A stretch of DNA of 64,000 bases. Origin: WTFV01 sp965203525 (lineage in GTDB: Bacteria; Acidobacteriota; Vicinamibacteria; Vicinamibacterales; UBA8438). The notes under the pieces were generated by a model. The model made no database searches and was not told the origin of the DNA. It saw only the letters and a list, made by a program, of their open reading frames with translations. Shown one piece after another: positions 13,693-20,564 of this stretch (position 1 is the stretch's first letter; the number at the start of each line of letters is the position of its first letter). The translations under genes and the position numbers were made by a program. The DNA lies in the NCBI GenBank assembly GCA_965203525.1, contig OZ241898.1, forward strand, positions 4,774,001-4,838,000, read 5' to 3'.

Positions 13693-13911
13693 ATGCCTGA
13701 CCGACAGAAACCCGGCGCCGTTCGGGACGCGATCGTCGACTACCTGCGCTCGCAGGACGGCAGTCCTCCGGTAACCGAAATACTCTCGGCCGTCCGGCAG
13801 TCACTCGGCGCGCACGTCCGCCGATCTTCCGTGCAGTCGCACCTCAACCTGAACGTTGGCAAGGCTTTTGAGAGAACGTCTCGCGGCCGGTACCGCTTGA
13901 TCTCTCAATGA
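13693..13911 (+). CDS. Small winged-helix/HTH DNA-binding protein
   Basis: A 72-residue basic protein with helices at VRDAIVDYLRSQ and TEILSAVRQSL, a recognition-helix-like RRSSVQSHLNLN and a wing FERTSRGRYRL. The layout resembles small HARE-HTH-like or winged-helix domains found beside or fused to DNA methyltransferases; this is from memory of the pattern, not a search. Its stop overlaps the methyltransferase start (ATGA), so the pair is coupled. The leaderless promoter with an inverted repeat in its spacer suggests autoregulation, as with restriction-modification controller proteins, although it does not look like a classic C protein. It could alternatively help the methyltransferase bind DNA. 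Confidence 0.8.
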   Translation: MPDRQKPGAVRDAIVDYLRSQDGSPPVTEILSAVRQSLGAHVRRSSVQSHLNLNVGKAFERTSRGRYRLISQ

Positions 13912-14885
13912 CCCCCGCCTGCACGCACGAGGGAGCGACGCTCTACCGGTGCGATTGCGTCGCGTGGCTGAAGGCCCGCAAGCCGAACAGTCTGCACGCG
14001 TGCGTAACGGATCCCCCCTATGGCCTCGTCGAGTACACGCCGGCGGAGCAGAAGAAACTGCGTACCGGCCGTGGCGGCGTGTGGCGGCAGCCGCCGTCCT
14101 TCGACGGCCACCGGCGCGCGCCGTTGCCGCGTTTCACGACGTTGCGGAGGAAGGATCTCGAAACCCTGTCCCTGTTCTTCGCCGAGTGGGCGCAGGCTCT
14201 GCATCCGACCCTCGTGCCCGGCGCTCACGTGCTGGTCGCGTCCAACCCGCTCGTCTCGCACTGGGTTGCGCACGCCGTGCGCACCGCCGGTTTCGAACGG
14301 CGGGGCGAGATCGTGCGTCTGGTGATGACGATGCGCGGCGGCGACCGGCCGAAGAACGCGCACGCCGAGTTCCGTAGCGTCACCGTGCTGCCGCGGTCGA
14401 TGTACGAGCCCTGGCTGCTGTTCCGCAAGCCGCTCGACGGACGGGTGCAGGACAACTTGAGAAAGTGGAAGACCGGGGGGCTTCGCCGCGTGTCCGATCG
14501 GCAGCCGTTCGGCGACGTGATCCGATCCAGTCCCACTCGACCGGAGGAACGCCGGTTCGCTCCGCATCCGAGCCTGAAACCGCAGGCATTCCTGCGGCAG
14601 GTGGTGCGCGCGATCCTGCCGCTTGGTGAAGGCGTGGTGATCGATCCGTTCGCCGGATCCGGATCCACTCTCGCGGCCTCGGTTGCCGTCGGGTACGAGA
14701 GCATCGGCATCGAACGCGACCACCGCTACTCGTCGATGGCGCGCAAGGCCATTCCTGCATTGGCTGCGCTACGCCCTTCGAGCCAAGCACCGCCGCGCCG
14801 CCGAGGATTGCCCGGCTCCGAGCTGCCGTCTATCGCAAACCGAAGCACCTTCTGCCGTCCGGACTCCACGTTGTGTCCCTGGTAG
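13908..14885 (+). CDS. Site-specific DNA methyltransferase (beta-class amino-methyltransferase)
   Basis: Transfers a methyl group from S-adenosylmethionine to an exocyclic amino group of adenine (N6) or cytosine (N4). Catalytic motif IV TDPPYG is near the N terminus (residues 34-39), and the SAM-binding motif I DPFAGSGSTL lies near residue 246. This IV-before-I order defines the beta class, like HinfI, RsrI and CcrM enzymes. HPSLKPQAFLRQVVRAI is the usual motif X. The target recognition region would lie between, about 60-230. No endonuclease gene is adjacent, so it looks like an orphan enzyme; the recognition site is unknown. It is transcribed against its neighbours, between parAB and rsmG, which suggests later insertion. 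Confidence 0.92.
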   Translation: MTPACTHEGATLYRCDCVAWLKARKPNSLHACVTDPPYGLVEYTPAEQKKLRTGRGGVWRQPPSFDGHRRAPLPRFTTLRRKDLETLSLFFAEWAQALHPTLVPGAHVLVASNPLVSHWVAHAVRTAGFERRGEIVRLVMTMRGGDRPKNAHAEFRSVTVLPRSMYEPWLLFRKPLDGRVQDNLRKWKTGGLRRVSDRQPFGDVIRSSPTRPEERRFAPHPSLKPQAFLRQVVRAILPLGEGVVIDPFAGSGSTLAASVAVGYESIGIERDHRYSSMARKAIPALAALRPSSQAPPRRRGLPGSELPSIANRSTFCRPDSTLCPW

Positions 14886-14894
14886 CCGTGACCG

Positions 14895-15626
14895 TCACCG
14901 TGGACGGTCCCGCTTCGACAACGCCTCGTCGATCTCGTCGATTACCCGTTGCGCCGCCTCGTACGGCTCCGGCGCCGTGCGGATCGGGCGGCCGACGACC
15001 AGGTAGTCTGCTCCGAGGCGGATCGCTTCGGCGGGGGTGGTCAGCCGCTGGTGATCGTCCGCCTGCGCCCAGGCCGGTCGGATGCCCGGACTCACCAGCG
15101 TCACTTCGGGCCCGAATGCCGACCTGCAAGCCCCGATCGCCTGGCCCGACACGATCAGCCCGTCGCAGCCCGCCGCCAGCATCTCGCGCCCGCGGCCCAC
15201 GACGTATTCCTCGGCGCGCAACTCGGGGCGGCCGAAGTTCGCCGGCGTCAGGCTGGACAACAGCGGCACCATGAGGAACCGCGGAAACCGGTTTTCTCCC
15301 CGCGCCGCCCGGCCGGCCGCGAGACTGTGGCGGGTGAACACGTCGTCCCGGCTTTCCGCGAGCGTGACGAACCGGATCCCGAGATCGGCAGCATGGTCGA
15401 CGAAGTCCTTGATCGTGTTGCTGATGTCGCCGGCCATCTTGAGGTCGACGAACGCCGCGCTCCTCCGCTCCTTCAGCCTCTTGAGAAGCCCGTAGAGGTC
15501 ACCCGCGAGGAACAGGCGCAGACCGATCTTGAAGAACGATACGTTCTCCAGGCTGTCGACGAGCCGTTCGGCTTCATCGTGGGTGCGCACGTCGAGTGCG
15601 ACGATGAGACGATCCCTTCCCTTCAG
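14895..15626 (-). CDS. pyrF: Orotidine 5'-phosphate decarboxylase
   Basis: Last step of UMP synthesis. Recognisable elements are LIVALDV (first beta strand), FFKIGLRLFL, VDLKMAGDISNT, PGIRP and YLVVGRPI. The first in-frame ATG/GTG/TTG is a GTG at 15590, but it sits inside the first strand and would remove LIVALD, which carries an active-site Asp. The open frame continues upstream to a TAA at 15647, with no ATG, GTG or TTG. A CTG at 15626 lies 5 nt after a strong GGGAGGTG ribosome site (15638-15631) and gives 243 residues, a normal length. I therefore place the start at that CTG. The catalytic DxKxxD motif appears as DLKMAGD, with one extra residue. An 80-codon ORF ends 18 bp upstream. Confidence 0.88.
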   Translation of the reverse strand: MKGRDRLIVALDVRTHDEAERLVDSLENVSFFKIGLRLFLAGDLYGLLKRLKERRSAAFVDLKMAGDISNTIKDFVDHAADLGIRFVTLAESRDDVFTRHSLAAGRAARGENRFPRFLMVPLLSSLTPANFGRPELRAEEYVVGRGREMLAAGCDGLIVSGQAIGACRSAFGPEVTLVSPGIRPAWAQADDHQRLTTPAEAIRLGADYLVVGRPIRTAPEPYEAAQRVIDEIDEALSKRDRPR

Positions 15627-15644
15627 AACACACCTCCCGTCCTG

Positions 15645-15887
15645 TTATTTGAAGACGCGCGTACGGAGAGAGACAGTCCTCGGTCGGCCCGGATCCCTTT
15701 CCACCTCGACCACCTGCGCCAGACGACGCTTGTCTCCACGGTCACCCCACCGTTCAAACAGCCACCGCCGATCCTCCGAGCCCGGCGGCAGCGGCGGCGC
15801 CCGCGGCACGTCCGGCACCAGCCGGTAGCGCGCGAGCCGTCTCCGGGTGGTGGATCGCCCGCTGCTGTGTGCAAACGGGCCGGTCAA
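15645..15887 (-). CDS. Small hypothetical protein upstream of pyrF
   Basis: A possible 80-residue basic protein, not recognised. The part RLARYRLVPDVPRAPP, then DRRWLFERWGD and LAQVVEVERDPG, looks like ordinary protein sequence rather than a random GC-rich frame. Its TAA lies 18 bp before the proposed pyrF start, which is operon-like. The only conventional start is a weak TTG at 15887, and the frame stays open further upstream, so the N terminus is uncertain. It could be a conserved short protein or a chance frame. Confidence 0.4.
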   Translation of the reverse strand: MTGPFAHSSGRSTTRRRLARYRLVPDVPRAPPLPPGSEDRRWLFERWGDRGDKRRLAQVVEVERDPGRPRTVSLRTRVFK

Positions 15888-16063
15888 AATGCGCCACGCG
15901 CCTAGTGTCCCCGGCCGTGCAGTTCGCGAAAGCCCGGGACAGCAGAAATACCAGCTACCATGGGATCGTCAGGAGGCAGGCCAAACGGCTGTTCCCTTTG
16001 ATGGATCGCGGTGGCAGCCCCCCCGAGTGCCGCGAGATGTCCCACCGGTTCAACCCGCGGCAA

Positions 16064-16079
16064 CGTTCCACGTGGAACA
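16064..16079. promoter_or_regulatory. parS-like centromere site 2
   Basis: CGTTCCACGTGGAACA differs from parS site 1 only at its first base and keeps a 14-bp perfect palindrome (16065-16078). It lies between the pyrF region and the 3' end of rsmG, 2.5 kb from site 1, so the two sites bracket the HTH-methyltransferase/pyrF module. Confidence 0.85.
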
Positions 16080-16125
16080 CTACACGCCAAACCACGCAAC
16101 TCTTCTCACCTCCGCCCGGCGCGCA

Positions 16126-16782
16126 TCACTCCCTGCCGGCGTGCGCCTTGCGGATCACGACCAGCTCGCTCCCGGACGCTTCCAACAGCTCGGTCCTTTC
16201 CTCCACCCTTAGCTGCGTGCGCGAAACCAACCCGAGCCCGGACTGGCCCGCGGCGCAGAAGATCAGCACCATTCCCCCCGGCCTTACGAACTCCTGGAGC
16301 CTGCCCGCGGCCCGCTCCTCCACCCGGACGCCGCGAACCGTCAGGACGTCGTGCGCCCCGCGCAGCTCGCAACGCTCCCGCAACGTCTCGTAGCGACAAC
16401 CCTCCACGACCGTGCCGTCCAGGTCCAGACGTCGAACCGCTTCCCGCAGGAACGCCGCCTTCCGCCCCTTCGCCTCCACCATCCGCAGGAAAAGCTCCGG
16501 CCGCGCGATCCTGATCGGAATCGCAGGGGATCCGTTACCCGAGCCGACGTCGATCACCGACCTCGACGCCGACGGTATGCGCCGCGCCGCCAGCAGCGGC
16601 TCGAGCACCAGCCGGTCGATGCCTCTTTCACGCTCGTCGAGCGCGGTCAGGTTCATGCGCTCGTTCCAGCGCAACAGCAGCGTCACGTAGGCCGCCAGGC
16701 GCCGGGCCGTTTCCGGATCGACCGCCAGCCGCGCGTGTTCGGCCCGCCTGCGAAGGCGGTCCGCCAACTCTGCTTCGGGCAC
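16126..16782 (-). CDS. rsmG: 16S rRNA (guanine-527-N7)-methyltransferase RsmG (GidB)
   Basis: SAM-dependent methyltransferase for G527 of 16S rRNA. The 218-residue product has LLLRWNERMNLTA (about 45), the SAM-binding VIDVGSGNGSPAIPI (about 72-86) and VEAKGRKAAFLREAVRRL, all typical of RsmG. The segment usually reading SRA is TVRGV here. The GTG at 16782 lies 2 bp after the mnmG stop, so the two are coupled; the frame remaining open through mnmG and mnmE is not coding. It closes the rpmH-to-rsmG gene string. Confidence 0.95.
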   Translation of the reverse strand: MPEAELADRLRRRAEHARLAVDPETARRLAAYVTLLLRWNERMNLTALDERERGIDRLVLEPLLAARRIPSASRSVIDVGSGNGSPAIPIRIARPELFLRMVEAKGRKAAFLREAVRRLDLDGTVVEGCRYETLRERCELRGAHDVLTVRGVRVEERAAGRLQEFVRPGGMVLIFCAAGQSGLGLVSRTQLRVEERTELLEASGSELVVIRKAHAGRE

Positions 16783-16784
16783 GG

Positions 16785-18629
16785 CTACGCGCTCAGTCTG
16801 GCGCCGATCAACGCCACCGCCGCCGGCGTCACCCCGGGAACACGCGCCGCCTGACCCAGCGTCTCGGGCCGGGTTCCCGTCAGGCGCTCCGCGACCTCGC
16901 GGGAAAGTCCCGGCAGGCCCTGGTAGGAAAAGCCGGCGGGAATGCGCCGGTGCTCCAGACGCCGCGCGCGTTCGATGGTCGCCTGCTGCCGCTCCAGGTA
17001 GCCCGCGTACTTGCAGTGCGTCTCCACGCTCCACAGGTCGATCTGCTCCTCGCCGCGCGCGACGTCGAGCTCCAATGCGTTGGTCCTGGCCAGCGGCTCG
17101 AGTTCCGTGTCCGGACGCCGCAATGCCAGCGCGGCCTTCGTGCGGGTTCCGTCCGCGAGCGTGACCGTCGCCGCCGCGAGCCGGCGGGCGTTCTTCTCGA
17201 ACCGTGAGCGGCGCTGCTCGAAGCGCGCCCACCGCCGGTCGTCCACCAGTCCCGCTTCCCGCCCCCGCTCGGTCAGGCGCAGGTCGGCATTGTCGATCCG
17301 CAGCAGAAGACGGTATTCCGCCCGCGACGTGAACATCCGGTACGGCTCCAGGCAACCGCGCGTCGTCAGGTCGTCGGCCAGAACCCCCAGATACGCCTCG
17401 TCGCGACCCAGCACGAACGGTTCCTCCCCCGCGATCGCGCGCGCCGCGTTGATCCCGGCGACGATTCCTTGGCCAGCCGCTTCCTCGTATCCGGACGTGC
17501 CGTTGACCTGCCCGGCCAGGAACAGTCCCGCCACGGCCTTCGTCTCGTAGGTCCGCGTGAGCGCCGTCGGCTGCACGAAGTCGTACTCGACCGCATAGCC
17601 CGGCCGCATCATCACCGCGTTCTCCAGCCCGGGAAGGGCATGCACGAGCGTCTCCTGGACGTCGGCCGGCAGGCTCATCGAGTAGCCGTTCACGTAGATC
17701 TCGTCCACATCGGTCCCTTCCGGCTCCAGAACGAGGTGGTGCCGCTCGTGATGGGGAAACCGCATGACCTTGTCTTCGAGCGACGGACAGTAGCGCGGCC
17801 CGATGCCTTCGATCCGGCCGTTGTAGAGCGGCGACCGGTCGATGTTGGCTCGCACGATCTCGTGTGCGCGCTCCGTCGTATGCATCCGGTGGCACACGAT
17901 CTGTGGCCTGTCCAGCCTGCCGGTCAGGAACGAGAACGGCACCGGCGGCTCGTCGCCCGGCGCCTCCTCGAACCGGCTGAAGTCGATGCTGCGCCGGTGG
18001 AGCCTCGGCGGCGTCCCGGTCTTCAGCCGGCCCCGGGGCAGACCGAGCGCCTGCAACGATTCCGCCAGGCGGCGCGCCGGCGGCTCCCCCGCCCGGCCCG
18101 CCGGCGTCCGCCGGTCCCCGACGTGCACCAGACCGTTCAGGAAGGTGCCGGTGGTCACGACGACCGCCCGGGCGTGCAGCCGCCCACCGCCCGCTTCGCC
18201 GCCGGGGGTTTCGAGCTCGACGCCGGTGACGCGGTCTCCGCGCGTCGTCACGCGGCCGACGCGGCCGAAGATCCACGTGATCCGTTCTTCCCGGCGCAAC
18301 GCGTCCGCGACCCACGCCCCGTAGCGTCGTTTGTCCGCCTGGGCGCGCGGCGAGCGAACCGCCGGCCCCCGGCTGCGGTTCAGAAGCTTGAACTGGATGC
18401 CGGTGGCGTCGATCGCCTCGCCCATCAGTCCGCCGAGCGCGTCGATCTCGCGAACCAGATGTCCCTTGGCGGTTCCGCCGATGGCGGGATTGCAGGGCAT
18501 GTGCGCGACGGTCGCGCCGGAGAGGGTGCAGAGGCCGACGCGACGCCCCATGCGGGCCGCGGCGCGGGCCGCCTCCACGCCGGCGTGCCCCGCCCCGATC
18601 ACGATGACGTCGAATCGATGATCTCCCAC
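16785..18629 (-). CDS. mnmG: tRNA uridine-5-carboxymethylaminomethyl modification enzyme MnmG (GidA)
   Basis: FAD-dependent partner of MnmE that installs the (carboxymethyl)aminomethyl group on U34 of certain tRNAs. The 614-residue product has the dinucleotide-binding VIVIGAGHAGVEAA (about 8-21), MPCNPAIGGTAKGHLVREID (about 44-63), LETPGGE, VVVTTGTFLNG and a C-terminal helical domain ending RVPGVTPAAVALI. The start is GTG, 15 bp after mnmE. Domain order and length are complete. Confidence 0.98.
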   Translation of the reverse strand: MGDHRFDVIVIGAGHAGVEAARAAARMGRRVGLCTLSGATVAHMPCNPAIGGTAKGHLVREIDALGGLMGEAIDATGIQFKLLNRSRGPAVRSPRAQADKRRYGAWVADALRREERITWIFGRVGRVTTRGDRVTGVELETPGGEAGGGRLHARAVVVTTGTFLNGLVHVGDRRTPAGRAGEPPARRLAESLQALGLPRGRLKTGTPPRLHRRSIDFSRFEEAPGDEPPVPFSFLTGRLDRPQIVCHRMHTTERAHEIVRANIDRSPLYNGRIEGIGPRYCPSLEDKVMRFPHHERHHLVLEPEGTDVDEIYVNGYSMSLPADVQETLVHALPGLENAVMMRPGYAVEYDFVQPTALTRTYETKAVAGLFLAGQVNGTSGYEEAAGQGIVAGINAARAIAGEEPFVLGRDEAYLGVLADDLTTRGCLEPYRMFTSRAEYRLLLRIDNADLRLTERGREAGLVDDRRWARFEQRRSRFEKNARRLAAATVTLADGTRTKAALALRRPDTELEPLARTNALELDVARGEEQIDLWSVETHCKYAGYLERQQATIERARRLEHRRIPAGFSYQGLPGLSREVAERLTGTRPETLGQAARVPGVTPAAVALIGARLSA

Positions 18630-18644
18630 GTCGACCGTCCCGCC

Positions 18645-20015
18645 TCATTTTCCGATGCAGAACTGCCGGAAGATCTGCTCGAGGACGGCATCGGGCGTTC
18701 GCTTTCCGGATATCTCCTCGAACGCGCGCCGCGCCTCTTCCAGGTCGGCCAGCAGCAGCTCTTCCGTCGCTTCGGCGGCCGCGGCCGCCGAGGCGCGGCG
18801 CAGCGCCGCCTCCGCCGCGGTGAGCAGATCCACGTGCCGGACGTTCGAGATGGCCGGGGTGTCCCGTAGCGGGGTCCCGCCCTCCAGAATCCCCAGGATC
18901 GCATCGCGAACGGCGTCCGCCGCGCTGCCGTCGATCAGGCAGGTCTCCAGCACGTCCGGGCAGGCCGACACCTCCGGCTGCTCCGCCGGCGACCACGCCG
19001 CGGGCAGATCCCGCTTGTTCACCACCACGAGCCTCGGCCGCGGCGCCGTCTCCGCCAGCAGGGCCCGGTCGTCCGCGTCGAGCGGCCGCGATCGATCGAG
19101 AACGACGACCACCGCCGCCGCCACGCCGAGCGCGGCGCGTGCCCGGCGCACCCCTTCGGCTTCCGCTTCGTCGGTCGCCGCGCGAATTCCGGCGGTGTCG
19201 ACCAGGGTCACCGGAATCCCGCCGAGATCGACGGTCTCGGTCACCAGGTCCCGAGTGGTCCCCGCCGCGCCGGTGACGATGGCCCGCTGCACGCCGCACA
19301 GCTCGTTGAACAAGGATGACTTGCCCGTGTTCGGGCGGCCCGCGACGGCGACCTGGCAGCCCTCGCGAATCAACCGCCCCCGGCGCGCCGCGGCAATCAG
19401 GGCGCCCACCTGCCCGGCCAGGCGCGCCGCTTCCGCACCGGCCGCCTGCGCGTCGATGAAGTGGTAGCCCTCGTCCGGGAAGTCCAGCGACGCTTCCAGC
19501 CGCGCCACCAGGTCGAACAACGCCTTGTCGAGGGCGCTGATCGCCGCGGTGGCGGTTCCTTCGAGCTGGTCGAAGGCGACGCGCGCCTGCCGCGGGGTGA
19601 CCGCGGTGACCAGGTCGTGTACCGCCTCCGCCTGCACCAGGTCGATGCGGCCATGAAGAAAAGCCCGGAACGTGAACTCGCCCGGCTCGGCCAGCCGGGC
19701 GCCGGCCGCGCTTGCCGCCGCGACGATTTGCCGGAGCGTCACCGGACTGCCGTGCCCGCTGATCTCCACGACGTCCTCGCCGGTGTAGGACCGCGGGGCC
19801 GGGAAGTACGTCGCCAGCACGCGATCGATGGCTCGGCGGCCGACGGGGTCGAGCACGTCCGTCAGCGTGGCGTGCCGCGGCTCCAGGGTGGAAGGCGTCG
19901 AAAGAATGGCGGCCGCCACTCGCGCCGCCCCGGCTCCGCTCACGCGGATCACGCCGATGCCGCCGGGACCCGATGCCGTCGCAATGGCCACGATCGTGTC
20001 GTCGGTGGCGAACAT
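18645..20015 (-). CDS. mnmE: tRNA modification GTPase MnmE (TrmE)
   Basis: GTPase that forms the U34-modifying complex with MnmG. The 456-residue product has the formyl-THF-binding N-terminal domain (DTIVAIATASGPGGIGVIR), a helical domain and an inserted G domain with G1 GRPNTGKSSL (about 224), G2 GTTRD, G3 DTAGIR and G4 NKRD, and ends with the conserved FCIGK containing the catalytic Cys. The start is ATG. It is 15 bp upstream of mnmG and 96 bp downstream of jag. Confidence 0.98.
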   Translation of the reverse strand: MFATDDTIVAIATASGPGGIGVIRVSGAGAARVAAAILSTPSTLEPRHATLTDVLDPVGRRAIDRVLATYFPAPRSYTGEDVVEISGHGSPVTLRQIVAAASAAGARLAEPGEFTFRAFLHGRIDLVQAEAVHDLVTAVTPRQARVAFDQLEGTATAAISALDKALFDLVARLEASLDFPDEGYHFIDAQAAGAEAARLAGQVGALIAAARRGRLIREGCQVAVAGRPNTGKSSLFNELCGVQRAIVTGAAGTTRDLVTETVDLGGIPVTLVDTAGIRAATDEAEAEGVRRARAALGVAAAVVVVLDRSRPLDADDRALLAETAPRPRLVVVNKRDLPAAWSPAEQPEVSACPDVLETCLIDGSAADAVRDAILGILEGGTPLRDTPAISNVRHVDLLTAAEAALRRASAAAAAEATEELLLADLEEARRAFEEISGKRTPDAVLEQIFRQFCIGK

Positions 20016-20111
20016 GCGTGTCTTCGCGCCGGACCGCCGCGCTTGACGGCTTGCCGCTCCGGCGCGTGCCGGACCAGCGTCGAACGGCAGGCCGGGGCCC
20101 CCGGAGGCCGC

Positions 20112-20564
20112 TCACTCGCCGGCGGTGATGAGAACCGTCTTCATGAAGGCGTCCCCGGTGCTCTCCGACGAGACGCCCGCGATGCCGGCGACGGCGAGAT
20201 GCACGATGCGCCGCGCGTAGGGATTGAGCGGACCGAGCTCCTGGGCCTGACCGGTGTCGAGGACTCGCTGCGCGAGGATTCGCGCCGATTCGCGCAGCTC
20301 TTCGTCCTTGCCCTTGCGGTAGTCGAGGCAATCGACCACGACGTGTCCGCCGGCGTGCTCGCGCCGGAAGGCGGCGTTGACCACGTGCTGCAGCGCGTCG
20401 AGCCCGGCCGCGCGGCGCTGCAGAAGCGCTTCGGCGCCGTCTCCGGCCAAGCGCACCCGCGTGCCGTCCTCGATCCGCTCGACTTCGACTTCCAGCGCCA
20501 GACCGAGCGCCAGACCGATTTCCGTCACGAACTCGCCCATTCGCGTGTCGAGAGCGTCATCCAT
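20112..20564 (-). CDS. jag: KH-R3H RNA-binding protein Jag (KhpB)
   Basis: RNA-binding protein usually encoded next to yidC. The 150-residue product has a KH-like region (about 45-80, LDALQHVVNAAFRREH) followed by an R3H domain (about 100-150, with LNPYARRIVHLAVAG and TGDAFMKTVLI). The N-terminal Jag_N domain of Firmicute proteins is absent. The ATG start overlaps the yidC stop by 8 bp, indicating coupling. The precise RNA targets are unknown. Confidence 0.93.
   Translation of the reverse strand: MDDALDTRMGEFVTEIGLALGLALEVEVERIEDGTRVRLAGDGAEALLQRRAAGLDALQHVVNAAFRREHAGGHVVVDCLDYRKGKDEELRESARILAQRVLDTGQAQELGPLNPYARRIVHLAVAGIAGVSSESTGDAFMKTVLITAGE

Noticed and set aside
13305..13694. Minus-strand 129-codon frame upstream of parA
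   Set aside because: It spans the parS site and the HTH promoter, has no ribosome site or motifs, and is Arg/Ser/Cys-rich.
15623..15874. 83-codon alternative frame upstream of pyrF
   Set aside because: Arg/Gly-rich composition and it overlaps the pyrF ribosome site and start; the 80-codon frame ending at 15645 fits better.
18270..18285. CACGTG-containing sequence in mnmG as a third parS
   Set aside because: The flanks do not form the TGTT/AACA palindrome.
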